The notes under the pieces are model-generated. The model searched no databases. It had not been told where the DNA came from and was given only the letters and a program-made list of their open reading frames with translations. Below are positions 50,267 to 59,986 of a stretch of 64,000 nt of DNA, piece after piece; positions within the stretch are counted from its first letter, which is position 1, and the number at the start of each line of letters is the position of its first letter. This stretch comes from an uncultured Alphaproteobacteria bacterium (GTDB lineage Bacteria > Pseudomonadota > Alphaproteobacteria > SP197): positions 310,001 to 374,000 of the forward strand of contig OY282363.1 of the NCBI GenBank assembly GCA_958295695.1, read 5' to 3'. The position numbers and the translations under genes are program-made.

Positions 50267-51025
50267 TCACCCGCGGCCGATGTAGGGCATGGCGTTGGCC
50301 ATCACGGTCATGAACGGCACGTTGGCGTCGAGCGGCGTCTCGGCCATCAGCAGCACGGCGCGGACGACGTTGGACACGTCCATCGTGGGTTCCGGCGCGA
50401 TCCGCCCGTCCGGCTGCTCGAGGCCCCGGTCCGCTCCGGCGGTCATCTCGGTCAGGGCGTTTCCGATGTCGATCTGCCCGCAGCAGATCGCGTGCTCGCG
50501 GCCGTCGAGCGAGGTGGAGCGCGTCAGGCCCGTGATCGCGTGCTTCGTCGCCGTGTAGGGCGCGGAGCGCGGCCGGGGCGCATGGGCGGAGACCGATCCG
50601 TTGTTGACGATCCGGCCGCCCTTCGGGGTCTGGGCCTTCATGATGCGCATGGCCTGCTGCGTGCACAGGAACGTCCCGGTCAGGTTCGTGTCGACCGTCC
50701 TTCGCCACTGTTCGTAGGTCAGCTCCTCCATCGGCGCGTCCGGCGCGCCGACGCCGGCGTTGTTGAAGAGCAGGTCGAGCCGGCCGAAGCGCCGCTCCAC
50801 GGTCGCGAACAGATGGGCCACCGACGCCGGATCGCCCACGTCGCAGGCCACCGCGACCATCCGCCCGGCCGCCTCGGGCCGCTCGGCGATGGCCGCTTCC
50901 AGACGCTCCGGGCGGCGCCCGGCCAGCGCCACGCGGAACCCCGCGTCGGCGAGGCCGTGGGCGCAAGCCTTGCCGATCCCGCCGCCGGCGCCCGTGACGA
51001 CGGCGACCCTGTGGCCTTCGGACAT
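50267..51025 (-). CDS. Short-chain dehydrogenase/reductase
   Basis: This 252-residue SDR has the NAD(P) motif [21 protein letters not shown] (TGxxxGIG), NNAGVG, the catalytic Ser in [10 protein letters not shown] and Tyr-x3-Lys in [14 protein letters not shown]. Its C-terminal region is close to dehydrogenases of 3-oxoacyl or short hydroxy-acids, but the substrate is open. The [15 protein letters not shown] segment carries two Cys. It is divergent from the enolase-superfamily gene, with a TATAGT -10 box between. Confidence 0.9.
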   Translation of the reverse strand: MSEGHRVAVVTGAGGGIGKACAHGLADAGFRVALAGRRPERLEAAIAERPEAAGRMVAVACDVGDPASVAHLFATVERRFGRLDLLFNNAGVGAPDAPMEELTYEQWRRTVDTNLTGTFLCTQQAMRIMKAQTPKGGRIVNNGSVSAHAPRPRSAPYTATKHAITGLTRSTSLDGREHAICCGQIDIGNALTEMTAGADRGLEQPDGRIAPEPTMDVSNVVRAVLLMAETPLDANVPFMTVMANAMPYIGRG

Positions 51026-51110
51026 GACGGTCTCCCGGTTTCCTCCCCGCTGTTTACACGTCGGAGCGGCGGGGAGGTCAAGCGCGATGCGCGGTCGCGC
51101 CGGCGTCGGC

Positions 51111-51116
51111 TATAGT
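51111..51116 (+). promoter_or_regulatory. -10 box TATAGT for the enolase-superfamily gene
   Basis: TATAGT lies 32 bases before ATG 51149, in the 123-base divergent gap. The matching -35 is weak. Confidence 0.4.
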
Positions 51117-51148
51117 CGCCGCGCCGGCGTCCGCTTCCGGGGACATCC

Positions 51149-52267
51149 ATGAAGATCACGCGCATCGCGGCCTATGGCCTGGAGCTCCCGTTCAAGGAGG
51201 GAAGCTACCGCTGCCGCAACAGGACCGAAACCGGCCAGACCTCGACGATCGTGGAGATCGGGACCGACGCCGGGCTCGCCGGCTGGGGCGAGATCGCGCC
51301 GCTGGGCGCGTTCTACTCGGAAGCCTTCGCGGGCGGCGTGCGCGCCGGCCTGGGCGTCCTGGCGCCCGAGCTCCTGGGCCGGGACCCGAGGGAGGTCCAG
51401 CGGCTCGCCCGCGTCATGGACGCGGCCATGTACGGCCAGATGGACGTCAAGACGCCGATCGACATCGCGCTCTGGGACCTGTTCGCCCAGGCGGCCGGAC
51501 TCCCCCTGGCGGAGGCGCTCGGCGGCCGGGACGGCCACGCCGTCGCGCTCTACCGCTCTGTCTCGCAGGACCGGCCCGAGGTCATGGAGCGGACCGCGCG
51601 GCGCCATCTCGACGACGGCTACCGGCGGCTCCAGGTGAAGGTGGGCGACGACCCCCTCGTCGACGCCGAGCGGCTGGAGCGCGTCGCCGCGCTGGCCGGC
51701 CCCGATGTCGCGCTCTATTGCGACGCGAACGGAGGCTGGACGAGCCAGGACGCGCTGCGTTTCCTCGACGCCACGCGCGGCCTCGACTACGTGCTCGAGC
51801 AGCCGTGCCTCGCCTATGAGGAGAACCTCCGCGTCCGCCGCGCCTGCGCCAGGCCCTTCGTGCTGGACGAGTCCTGCGACAGCCTCGACGCCCTGGTCCG
51901 CATCCGCGCCGACGGCGCCGCCGACGGCGTGACGGTCAAGATATCGCGCTTCGGCGGCGTCACCCGCGCCCGGCGGGCGCGCGACCTCGCCGTGGATTCG
52001 GGCCTGATGGTGACGGTCGAATGCGTCGGCGGGGCCGAGATCGCCTCGTCGGCGATCGCGCACATGTCGCTCTCGACCCCGGCCGAGCGCAGGACGCACA
52101 CCGTCGACTTCCACAACTGGTTCTCCGTCTCCAACGCGGCGGGCTTCCCGGACGTCCGGGACGGCGCGATGCGGGCGCCCACCGCCGCCGGGCTGGGCGT
52201 CGTTCCCCTCAAGGAACGGTTCGGCCCGCCGATCCTGGCCTTCGACCTCGGCGGGCATGGCGGCTGA
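51149..52267 (+). CDS. Enolase-superfamily epimerase/dehydratase (proline-betaine or cis-3-hydroxyproline type)
   Basis: This 372-residue protein has an MR-type barrel: the KxK pair in RLQVKVGDD, metal ligands in LYCDANGGW (Asp), VLEQPCLAYEEN (Glu) and VLDESCDS (Asp), with Lys in VTVKISRFGG. This pattern is that of muconate-lactonising-enzyme-type members, including hydroxyproline betaine epimerase and cis-3-hydroxy-L-proline dehydratase. Given the nearby dimethylglycine dehydrogenase and GMC oxidoreductase, a betaine or imino-acid role is plausible. Its end overlaps the next gene by 11 bases. Confidence 0.8.
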   Translation: MKITRIAAYGLELPFKEGSYRCRNRTETGQTSTIVEIGTDAGLAGWGEIAPLGAFYSEAFAGGVRAGLGVLAPELLGRDPREVQRLARVMDAAMYGQMDVKTPIDIALWDLFAQAAGLPLAEALGGRDGHAVALYRSVSQDRPEVMERTARRHLDDGYRRLQVKVGDDPLVDAERLERVAALAGPDVALYCDANGGWTSQDALRFLDATRGLDYVLEQPCLAYEENLRVRRACARPFVLDESCDSLDALVRIRADGAADGVTVKISRFGGVTRARRARDLAVDSGLMVTVECVGGAEIASSAIAHMSLSTPAERRTHTVDFHNWFSVSNAAGFPDVRDGAMRAPTAAGLGVVPLKERFGPPILAFDLGGHGG

Positions 52268-54185
52268 CCTCGAAGCGTCCGGGGACCCGATCCCGGCGCC
52301 GGCCGACCCGGCGGCCTGGCCGGCGTGGCGCGAGCGTCTGGCCGCCTGGCGCGAGGAGGCCCGGCGCCGGCGCGCCTACGATCCGGCGCCCTACCTCTCG
52401 CCCGACTTCGCGTGGGCCGCGGACTGCGTCACGACCCACAAGATCCTGCTGTGGGACGAACGCTTCCACGACCGCGACCGCGGCGGCTACCGGGTGGACG
52501 CCTATGTCGACGGCTTCGAACGGCGGTTCGGCGTCCTCGACGGCGCGATCCTGTGGCACGCCTATCCCAATCTCGGCTTCGACCGGCGCAACCAGTTCGA
52601 CTTCTACCGCCGCATGCCCGGCGGCCTCGACGGCCTGCGCGAGGCGGTCGACCGGCTGCACCGGCGCGGCGTGCGCGTCCTGCTCGATTACAATCCGTGG
52701 GACCGGGGCTCCCGGCGCGAGGACCGGCCCGACCACGAGGTGCTGGCCGGCCTCGTGGCCGCGCTCGACGCCGACGGCCTCTATCTCGACACGATGGCCG
52801 AGGCGACGGCCGACCTGCGCGCGGCCCTGGACGCCGCGAAGCCGGGCGTCGTCCTGGAGTCCCAGTTCACCGCGCCGCTCGACAGGATCGGCGACCACCA
52901 CATGAGCTGGGCCGAGGCGTTCCCCGACACGGCGGTCCCCGGCGTGCTGCGCAACGCCTGGTGCGAGCGCCGGCACATGACCCACGTGGTGCGCCGCTGG
53001 ATGGGCGACCGCCGCGGCGACCTCCAGCTCGCGTGGATGAACGGGGCGGGCGTGACGGTCTGGGAGAACGTCTTCGGCTCCTGGAACGGCTGGTCGGACC
53101 GCGACGCCCTCTGGCTCCGGCTGTGGAGCGCCGTCCGCCACCGCCGGGCGCGGCGCTTCGCCCGGGGAGACTGGACGCCGCTCGCGGCGTCGCCGGCCGA
53201 CGGCGTCTTCGGCTCGACGTGGGAGGCGGAGGGATCGCGGCTCTGGACGCTGGTCAACCGCGACGACGCCTGGAAGCGCGGCGTGGCCGTGCCGGCGGCG
53301 GACGGCGAGGCCTGCGAGCTCTTCTCGGGCCGCCGGCTCGCCGTCCGGGACGGCCATGTCCGCGTGGACCTGCCGCCCCGGGGCATGGCCGCCGTCGACG
53401 ACGCCCGCGTCGACGACGGCTTCCTGCGGAGCCAGGCGAAGCTCTGGCGCGCGCTCGCCGGCGCCTCGGACGAGAGCGGTCCCCGCCCGGTCCGCGTCGT
53501 CCGGTCCGATCCGCCGGTCCGCGGCGCGGCGTCGGCGGGCATGGCGGCGCGCCGGGGGGCGCGGCGCGGCCGGACGAGCGCGATGCGCCGGCGCGAGTGC
53601 GGCGGCTACGGGAGCGCCCACGCGCCCGACTGTCCGGACCGCGCGCTGCCCGGCCTCCACGAGACCGTGACGCTGGAGGTTCCGGCCGCGACCGCGCCGT
53701 TCGCCATCGACCGGCGCTCCGTGACCAACGCCGCGTTCCTGGCGTTCCTGGAGCGGACGGGCTACCGGCCCCGCCACGCCATGGCCTTCCTCGAGGACTG
53801 GCGGGACGGCCGTCCGCCCGATGGCCGGCTCGACGATCCGGTGACCTGGGTCGACCTCGGGGACGCCCGCGCCTACGCGGCCTGGCGCGGCGGCCGGCTG
53901 GCGACGGAGGCCGAGTGGCAGGCCGCGGCCGAGGAGGGGTTGCTCGACGACGACCCGGTCCGGGTCTGGAACTGGACCGATCCGGTGTTCGGCGACGGCC
54001 GGACCCGCTTCTGCATGCTCAAGGGCGGCTCGGCGTTCCAGGCGGCGGGCTCCGACTGGTACGCCGACGGCGGCCCCAGGGAGCCGGCCTTCGCGGCCAA
54101 GCACCTGCTGCTCTGGCCCGGTCTCGACCGCTGCGGCACGGTCGGCTTCCGCACGGCCGTCGATCTGGAAGGCGGCGGCGGATGA
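52257..54185 (+). CDS. Fusion of a TIM-barrel glycoside-hydrolase-like domain with an FGE-sulfatase domain
   Basis: The 642-residue protein joins two folds. The N-terminal two-thirds (residues about 40-440) looks like an alpha-amylase-like barrel, with GAILWHAYPNLGFDRRNQFDFY, GVRVLLDYNPWDRG and LDADGLYLDTMAEAT strands. The C-terminal third (about 480-640) is FGE-sulfatase/SUMF1-like: IDRRSVTNAAFLAFLERTG, PVTWVDLGDARAYAAWRGGRLATEAEWQ, MLKGGSAFQAAGSDW and a GFR near the end. The catalytic Cys pair of true formylglycine enzymes is not seen. The function is unknown; it may modify a glycan or a betaine-type substrate. It overlaps the previous gene by 11 bases. Confidence 0.75.
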   Translation: MAADLEASGDPIPAPADPAAWPAWRERLAAWREEARRRRAYDPAPYLSPDFAWAADCVTTHKILLWDERFHDRDRGGYRVDAYVDGFERRFGVLDGAILWHAYPNLGFDRRNQFDFYRRMPGGLDGLREAVDRLHRRGVRVLLDYNPWDRGSRREDRPDHEVLAGLVAALDADGLYLDTMAEATADLRAALDAAKPGVVLESQFTAPLDRIGDHHMSWAEAFPDTAVPGVLRNAWCERRHMTHVVRRWMGDRRGDLQLAWMNGAGVTVWENVFGSWNGWSDRDALWLRLWSAVRHRRARRFARGDWTPLAASPADGVFGSTWEAEGSRLWTLVNRDDAWKRGVAVPAADGEACELFSGRRLAVRDGHVRVDLPPRGMAAVDDARVDDGFLRSQAKLWRALAGASDESGPRPVRVVRSDPPVRGAASAGMAARRGARRGRTSAMRRRECGGYGSAHAPDCPDRALPGLHETVTLEVPAATAPFAIDRRSVTNAAFLAFLERTGYRPRHAMAFLEDWRDGRPPDGRLDDPVTWVDLGDARAYAAWRGGRLATEAEWQAAAEEGLLDDDPVRVWNWTDPVFGDGRTRFCMLKGGSAFQAAGSDWYADGGPREPAFAAKHLLLWPGLDRCGTVGFRTAVDLEGGGG

Positions 54186-54303
54186 CGTCGCGCCGCGCCG
54201 ATTCCTTGCGTCGCCGCGCCGATGCGATCCGCGCCCGCGACGCCGGCGTCGGACGACCTCGCGTCCGCGCGCCGCGTCGCCGTCTGGCGACGGGAGACTG
54301 AAG

Positions 54304-55974
54304 TCAGCGCCGCGCCGGCGTTCCGGGCCGCTGGGTCGTCCGCCACGCCTCCTCGACATGGACGTCGACCCGGGCGCGGGGCTCGCTCCGGCCGCGGATC
54401 ATGTCGGAGACTTTCTCGGCGATCATGACGGTCGGCGCGTTGGTGTTGCCGCTGGAGATCCGCGGCATGACCGACGCGTCGGCCACGCGCAGGCCCTCGA
54501 CGCCGCGCACCCGGCATTGGGGGTCGAGCGCCGCCATTTCGTCGGCGCCCATGCGGCATGTGCCGCTGACATGGAAGTTGGTGGTCGCCGTGTCGCGGAT
54601 GAAGGCGTCGATGGCGTCCCGGCCCGCGACGTCGTCGCCGGGCATCAGCTCGCGGCCGCGGACGCCGTCGAAGGCGGGCTGGCGGAACACCTCCCGGGCG
54701 AGATCGACACAGGCGCGCATGTCGCGCCAGTCCTCCTCGCAAGCGAGGTAGTTGAAGAAAATCCGGGGCGCGTCGAAGGGATCGGCCGAGCGCAGCTCGA
54801 TCCGGCCCCGGCTCCTCGGGCGCAGCGGGCCCATGTGCACCGAGAACGCGTGGGGCGCCGGGGCGACCTCCAGGGTCTCCAGGAACGCCGCGGGCGCGAA
54901 GTCGATCTGGACGTCGGGCCAGCGCACGCCGGCGCGGCTGCGCAGGAACGCCACCGCCTCGCCCTGGGTCCGGGCCGCGACGCCGGTCTTGGACAGCATC
55001 CATCGCAGGCCGGTCAGCCAGCGCCGGGGCGGACGGACATGGTTCTGGAGGCTGATGGGCCTGAGGCACTCCCACTGCATGTAGAGGCAGAGGTGGTCCA
55101 TCAGGTTCGCGCCGACGCCCGGCAGATGGAGGACGGCGTCGATGCCGTGCTCGGCCAGACGGTCCGCGGGGCCGACGCCCGAGAGCATGAGAAGCTGGGG
55201 CGTGTTGACGGCGCCGCCCGCGAGCACGACCTCGCGCGCCGCGCCGGCCTCGCGGTCCGCGCCGTCCTTCCTGTAGCGCACGCCCGTCGCGCGCCGGCCG
55301 TCGAGCGCGACCCGCGTGACGTGCGCGCCCGTCCTGACCTCGAGGTTGGGGCGGCGGGCGGCGTCGCGCAGGTAGGTCCGCGCCGTGCTCGAGCGCCGCC
55401 CCTTCCACACGGCGCTGTCGCAGGGGCCGAAGCCTTCCTGCCGGCGGCCGTTGAGGTCCGGGTTGAAGGCGTAGCCCGCTTCCAGGCCCGCCTCGATGAA
55501 CAGGTCGAACAGCGGCGAATCCTTGCCGGCCGACTGCACGCCCAAGGGTCCGGCGTCGCCGCGGTAGGCGTCGGCGCCCCTGTCGTAGGTCTCGGAGCGG
55601 CGGAAGTAGGGCAGGACGTCGGCGTAGGTCCAGCCGTCGGCGCCCATCCCGGCCCAGCCGTCGTAGTCCAGGGCGTTGCCGCGCACGTGCATCATGGCGT
55701 TGATCGACGACGACCCGCCCAGCACCTTGCCGCGCTGCTGCCACATGCGCCGCCCGCCGAGTTGCGGCTCGGGCTCGCCGACATAGGTCCACTGGACCTC
55801 GCCGGCGTTCACGATGTTCATGAAGCCCGCGGGGACCGGCATGTAGACGTGCCGGTCCGGGCCGCCCGCCTCCAGCAGCAGGACGCGGCTTTCTCCGTCC
55901 TCGCTCAACCGGTTGGCCAGCACGCAGCCGGCCGAGCCGGCGCCCACGATGACGATGTCGAACGTCTCCGCCAT
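54304..55974 (-). CDS. GMC family oxidoreductase, choline dehydrogenase-like
   Basis: This 556-residue flavoprotein has the FAD motif FDIVIVGAGSAGCVLANRLSED at residues 5-26 (key GAGSAGCVLANRL), RGKVLGGSSSINAMMHVRGN (GMC signature 1), VVLAGGAVNTPQLLMLSG (signature 2) and HVSGTCRMG near the C-terminus with the catalytic His. ATG 55974 gives normal length. It would oxidise choline or another alcohol to an aldehyde, passing electrons to the chain. It faces the FGE-fusion gene with 118 bases between; the region holds no gene. Confidence 0.93.
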   Translation of the reverse strand: MAETFDIVIVGAGSAGCVLANRLSEDGESRVLLLEAGGPDRHVYMPVPAGFMNIVNAGEVQWTYVGEPEPQLGGRRMWQQRGKVLGGSSSINAMMHVRGNALDYDGWAGMGADGWTYADVLPYFRRSETYDRGADAYRGDAGPLGVQSAGKDSPLFDLFIEAGLEAGYAFNPDLNGRRQEGFGPCDSAVWKGRRSSTARTYLRDAARRPNLEVRTGAHVTRVALDGRRATGVRYRKDGADREAGAAREVVLAGGAVNTPQLLMLSGVGPADRLAEHGIDAVLHLPGVGANLMDHLCLYMQWECLRPISLQNHVRPPRRWLTGLRWMLSKTGVAARTQGEAVAFLRSRAGVRWPDVQIDFAPAAFLETLEVAPAPHAFSVHMGPLRPRSRGRIELRSADPFDAPRIFFNYLACEEDWRDMRACVDLAREVFRQPAFDGVRGRELMPGDDVAGRDAIDAFIRDTATTNFHVSGTCRMGADEMAALDPQCRVRGVEGLRVADASVMPRISSGNTNAPTVMIAEKVSDMIRGRSEPRARVDVHVEEAWRTTQRPGTPARR

Positions 55975-56126
55975 GCTTCTCGGAGTCCTTCCCGTCCCGT
56001 CCGCACCATAACGGCGCCGCGCGGGAGCGGGGAGACATCTCTCGAACCGTGGGCCGCCGCGTCCGGTCGCGCGGGGTGGGACCGACGCCTTCCGCGAGCT
56101 CGCCTTCGATTCCCCGGCCGGCATGG

Positions 56127-56132
56127 TATAGA
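56127..56132 (+). promoter_or_regulatory. -10 box TATAGA upstream of serC
   Basis: TATAGA lies about 30 bases before ATG 56162, in the divergent gap with the GMC gene. No good -35 was found. Confidence 0.35.
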
Positions 56133-56161
56133 GGCGTTCCCGCAGCCGCTGGACCGCGGCC

Positions 56162-57292
56162 ATGACCATGGACAAACCCGGCGTCCGCCCCGCGCGGCCG
56201 CATTTCTCGTCGGGACCCTGCGCCAAGAGACCGGGCTGGTCGCTCGACGGTCTCGGCGGGGCCTGGCTCGGCCGTTCGCACCGCGCGCCCGCCGGCAAGG
56301 CGAAGCTCGCGGAGGTCATCGACCTGACGCGGAGGGTGCTCCGCGTCCCCGAAAGCCACCGCGTCGGCATCGTCCCGGGCTCCGACACCGGCGCGGTCGA
56401 GATGGCGCTGTGGTCGCTGCTCGGGACCCGCGGCGTCGACGTGCTCGCCTGGGAGAGCTTCGGCCGCGCCTGGGCCGTCGACGTGCTGGACGAGCTCGGG
56501 CTCGGCGACGCGCGGGTTCTGGAGGCGGGCTACGGCCACCTTCCCGACCTCTCCGCCGTCGATTGGTCGCGCGACGTCGTCTTCACGTGGAACGGCACGA
56601 CCTCGGGCGTGCGCGTGCCGGACGGCGACTGGATCGACCCCGGTCGTTCGGGCCTCGCCCTGTGCGACGCCACCAGCGCCGCCTTCGCCATGGACCTGCC
56701 CTGGGACCGGCTCGATGTCGTCACCTGGTCCTGGCAGAAGGCGCTGGGCGGGGAGGGCGCCCACGGCATGCTCGCGCTTTCGCCGCGCGCCGTGGAGCGT
56801 CTGGAGGCCGGACCGCCGCGGCCCCTTCCCAAGCTCTTCCGCCTGACCGAGGGCGGCGCGCTGATGGAGGGCGTCTTCCGGGGCGAGACCGTCAACACGC
56901 CGTCGATGCTCTGCGTCGAGGACGCGCTCGACGGACTCCGCTGGGCGCTGGGCCTCGGCGGTCTCGACGCCCTGATCGCGCGGACGGACGCCAACGCCGC
57001 GGTCTTGCGCGCGTGGGTCGCCCGCACGCCGTGGATCGCCGATCTCGCGGCCGATCCGGCGACCGGATCGACCGCGTCGGTCTGTCTCAGGCTCGTCGAC
57101 ACCCCGGCCGACCCCGCGAGGATCGCGGGCCTGCTGGCGGACGAGGGCGCCGCCCAGGATATCGGCGCCTACCGGAAGGCGCCGCCGGGCCTGCGCGTCT
57201 GGTGCGGCCCCACGATCGAGACCGCCGACCTCGAGGCGTTGCCGCCGTGGCTCGACTGGGCCCACGGCGTCGCGGCGGGGGAAGCGGCGTGA
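56162..57292 (+). CDS. serC: Phosphoserine aminotransferase
   Basis: SerC (376 aa) makes phosphoserine from 3-phosphohydroxypyruvate with PLP. It begins near RPHFSSGPCAKRPGW, with VPGSDTGAVEMALWSLLG and the PLP-Lys site TWSWQKALGGEGAHGM. The alphaproteobacterial long form. It overlaps serA (TGA within GTGA), so the two serine genes are coupled. ATG 56162 is one of two near starts; ATG 56168 is equally possible. Confidence 0.96.
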   Translation: MTMDKPGVRPARPHFSSGPCAKRPGWSLDGLGGAWLGRSHRAPAGKAKLAEVIDLTRRVLRVPESHRVGIVPGSDTGAVEMALWSLLGTRGVDVLAWESFGRAWAVDVLDELGLGDARVLEAGYGHLPDLSAVDWSRDVVFTWNGTTSGVRVPDGDWIDPGRSGLALCDATSAAFAMDLPWDRLDVVTWSWQKALGGEGAHGMLALSPRAVERLEAGPPRPLPKLFRLTEGGALMEGVFRGETVNTPSMLCVEDALDGLRWALGLGGLDALIARTDANAAVLRAWVARTPWIADLAADPATGSTASVCLRLVDTPADPARIAGLLADEGAAQDIGAYRKAPPGLRVWCGPTIETADLEALPPWLDWAHGVAAGEAA

Positions 57293-58887
57293 GCGAACGG
57301 CCCCGCGTCCTGATCGCCGACCCGATGAGCGCCGCGGCCGAGGCCATTCTTTCCGGGCGCGGCGTCGGCGTGGACGTCGAGACGGGCCTCGGTCCCGACG
57401 CCCTGGCCGCGGCGATCGCCGGCTACGACGGACTTCTCGTGCGCTCGTCGACCGCGGTCACCGCCGGGGTGCTGGCCGCCGCCGACCGGCTGCGGCTCGT
57501 CGGGCGGGCGGGCGTCGGCGTCGACAACATCGATGTGGCGGCGGCCACGGCCCGCGGCGTCGTGGTGATGAACACGCCCTTCGGCAACGCGGTCACGACG
57601 GCCGAGCACGCCATCGCCATGATGATGGCGCTCGCCCGCCAGATCCCCGGCGCCGACCGGTCCATGCGTTCGGGCAAGTGGGAGAAGGCGAGGTTCGTCG
57701 GCGTCGAGCTGGCGGGCAAGACGCTCGGCCTCGTGGGCTGCGGCGCCATCGGCTCCATCGTCGCCTCCCGCGCCCAGGGCCTGCGGATGCGCGTGATCGC
57801 GGCCGATCCGTTCCTGTCGGCGGAGCGCGCCCGCGAGCTCGGCGTCGAGCGCGTCGAACTGCCCGACCTCATGCGGCGGGCGGATATCGTGTCCGTGCAC
57901 GCCCCGCTCAACGACTCCACGCGCGGATTGCTCGGCGCCGGGGCGTTCGCGGCGGCGCGGGACGGCGTCCGCCTCGTCAACTGCGCGCGCGGCGGGATCG
58001 TCGACGAGGCCGCGCTCCACGACGCCCTGGTCGGCGGCAAGGTGGCGGGCGCGGCGCTCGACGTCTTCGGCGTGGAGCCGCCCGGAGACAGCCCGCTGCT
58101 CGCCCTCGAGAACGTCGTCGTCACGCCCCATCTGGGCGCCTCGACCGCCGAGGCGCGGGAGAAGGTGGCCCAGCAGATCGCCGAGCAGGCCGCCGACTTC
58201 CTGATCCACGGCGCCGTTTCGAACGCCGTCAACATGCCGTCGATCGCCGCCGAGGAAGCGCCGCTGCTCGGGCCCTACATGACGCTGGTCGAGCGCCTCG
58301 GGAGCTTCGCCGGCCAGCTCACGCGCGGCGGCCCGCGCGCGGTGTCGATCGAGTACGAGGGCCATGTGGCCGGGCTCAACACGCGCCCGCTGACGTCCGC
58401 GGCGCTCGCCGCGCTGCTGCGGCCGATGGTCGACAGCGTGAACGCGGTCAACGCGCCGGTCGTCGCCCACCGGCGCGACATCGCCGTGAGCGAAACGCGC
58501 CACGACCGGCGCGGCGACTATCCGACCCTCGTCCGGCTGGCCGTCGCGACCGACCGGCGCACGCGCGAGGTCGCGGGCACGCTGTTCGCCGACGACAGGG
58601 CACGCATCGTCTCGATCAAGGGCATCCGCATCGACGCCGAGCCGACCGAACACATGCTCTACATCGCCAACCGCGACGTGCCGGGCGTCATCGGGTTCCT
58701 CGGCAACGCCCTGGGCGACGCGGGGATCAACATCGCCACCTTCGCGCTCGGCCGGGCCGAGGCGGGCGGCGACGCCATCGCGCTCGTCAGCGTCGACCAG
58801 CCGGTCGCGCCCGACGTCCTGGAGGCCATCCGCGCCCACGAGGGAATCGACCGGGCCGCGCTCCTGCGCTTCGACGGTCCCGCCTGA
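57289..58887 (+). CDS. serA: D-3-phosphoglycerate dehydrogenase
   Basis: SerA (532 aa) oxidises 3-phosphoglycerate, the first step to serine. The catalytic half starts RPRVLIADPMSAAAEAIL, the nucleotide-binding motif is TLGLVGCGAIGSIVA, catalytic residues are in LVNCARGGIVDEAAL and TPHLGASTAEA, and the C-terminal ACT domain has YIANRDVPGVIGFLGNALGDAGINIATF (key PGVIGFLG). It starts at GTG 57289 overlapping the serC stop. Long type with an intervening domain, as in alphaproteobacteria. Confidence 0.96.
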   Translation: MSERPRVLIADPMSAAAEAILSGRGVGVDVETGLGPDALAAAIAGYDGLLVRSSTAVTAGVLAAADRLRLVGRAGVGVDNIDVAAATARGVVVMNTPFGNAVTTAEHAIAMMMALARQIPGADRSMRSGKWEKARFVGVELAGKTLGLVGCGAIGSIVASRAQGLRMRVIAADPFLSAERARELGVERVELPDLMRRADIVSVHAPLNDSTRGLLGAGAFAAARDGVRLVNCARGGIVDEAALHDALVGGKVAGAALDVFGVEPPGDSPLLALENVVVTPHLGASTAEAREKVAQQIAEQAADFLIHGAVSNAVNMPSIAAEEAPLLGPYMTLVERLGSFAGQLTRGGPRAVSIEYEGHVAGLNTRPLTSAALAALLRPMVDSVNAVNAPVVAHRRDIAVSETRHDRRGDYPTLVRLAVATDRRTREVAGTLFADDRARIVSIKGIRIDAEPTEHMLYIANRDVPGVIGFLGNALGDAGINIATFALGRAEAGGDAIALVSVDQPVAPDVLEAIRAHEGIDRAALLRFDGPA

Positions 58888-58904
58888 CGATGGTATGTAA
58901 GCGC

Positions 58905-59481
58905 ATGAGCCCCGATACAGCGGGGGCGTCTCTTTCGTCGTTCCGGTCTACAACAAGGCGCCGTGGCTGCCGCGCGTGCTGGAGCAGCTCGCCCGCCAGC
59001 GCGGCGCCTTCGCGCGCGAGTTCGTCTTCGTCGACGACGGCAGCACGGACGGCGCGGTGGACATCCTCGCCGCGGCGGCGCGGTCCGCGCTTGCGGCGGC
59101 TGCGACGAGCGCGCGCCCTTCGCGCAGGACCACACCTTGGCGTTGCGCATGGCGCTGCTGGGTCCGTTCCCGCGCGTGGAAGCGCCGGTCGCCTTCATCC
59201 CGCGCGTCGCGCCCGGCCGGCTGGGCGAGGACGAGACCCGGGAGCTGCGAGACGTGACGAGGGCCACCGCGCTGTTCCTGGCCGACAACCCGGACCTGCC
59301 GTGGCGGCTCAGGCAGTTCGCCTGTCGCCGGGCGGCCGGGCGATGCCGCCGCTTCGCCGCCCGGTCCCGGCGCTCCATGCCGCCCGCCGCGACCGGGCTC
59401 TACCGGCGCGCGCACCTGCCGATCCCGCGCGGCCACGCCGCCTTCATCGAAGAATGCGCCCGGATCATCGACCGTGACTAG
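58905..59481 (+). pseudogene. Decayed family-2 glycosyltransferase, frameshifted and internally deleted
   Basis: The remnants of a GT2 enzyme are spread over two frames. One frame gives GVSFVVPVYNKAPWLPRVLEQ and FVFVDDGSTDGAVDILAAAAR (the GT-A start with the DDGSTDG loop). From about 59100 a different frame gives CDERAPFAQDHTLALRMALLG and LGEDETRELRDVTRATALFLADNPDLPWRL, up to the TAG at 59479. The middle of the enzyme (about 100 residues) is missing at the junction near 59085-59107. The likely ATG at 58905 is out of frame with the first part by one base. It lies between serA and the lipoprotein gene, where hisZ is often found in relatives. Confidence 0.8.
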
Positions 59482-59504
59482 ATCGACACTTGGGAGGAAC
59501 CGCC

Positions 59505-59780
59505 ATGTTGCGAACGATAGCGATCGGTGCCGGAGCGTTGGCGCTTCTGGCTGGGTGTCAAGACCTGCCTCACTTCACTCCCGCAACGATCGTCGACCTT
59601 GACAGCGACCACGTCGTGGTTCGCGCCGGTCGCATGGAGTCGGTGGCGTCGGTCGTGTCCAAGGCGCGCGAAGGTTGCGCGTCGCACGGTCGTTCGATCG
59701 GCAGGAGATTGAGCGCGTCATGTGTCGATGAATACTGTGAGATCAGCGACTATCTCCATGCATGCGTGGAGAAGCCCTGA
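59505..59780 (+). CDS. Small lipoprotein
   Basis: The 91-residue protein has a lipobox: RTIAIGAGALALLAGCQDLP, with Cys18 as the lipid-linked residue. The mature part is DLPHFTPATIVDLDSDHVVVR, with four further cysteines (REGCASHG, SASCVDEYC, HACVEKP). It is likely periplasmic and attached to the outer membrane. No family is recognised. GGGAGG lies 7 bases before the ATG. It is 24 bases after the pseudogene. Confidence 0.75.
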   Translation: MLRTIAIGAGALALLAGCQDLPHFTPATIVDLDSDHVVVRAGRMESVASVVSKAREGCASHGRSIGRRLSASCVDEYCEISDYLHACVEKP

Positions 59781-59986
59781 AGCCGCGGGCGCCTTGGGAC
59801 GCCGCTCAACGCGGCCCGGAGATCGGCAGCTCCCCCGCCCGCCGAGTCGATTTCGCGTTCGCGGTGTAGCGGGTTTCGACCGCCTCGATATCGAAAGCGC
59901 CGAACAGCGCATGGGCCGAAGCGGCTGGATTTCAAACCGGGACACGACCGCTTCCGGCGCGCCCTTTTCCGGCCGGCGCGGGCCTG

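Noticed and set aside
54186..54303. Short plus-strand frames between the FGE-fusion and GMC genes
   Set aside because: Too short and compositionally like the antisense of neighbours; nothing supported.
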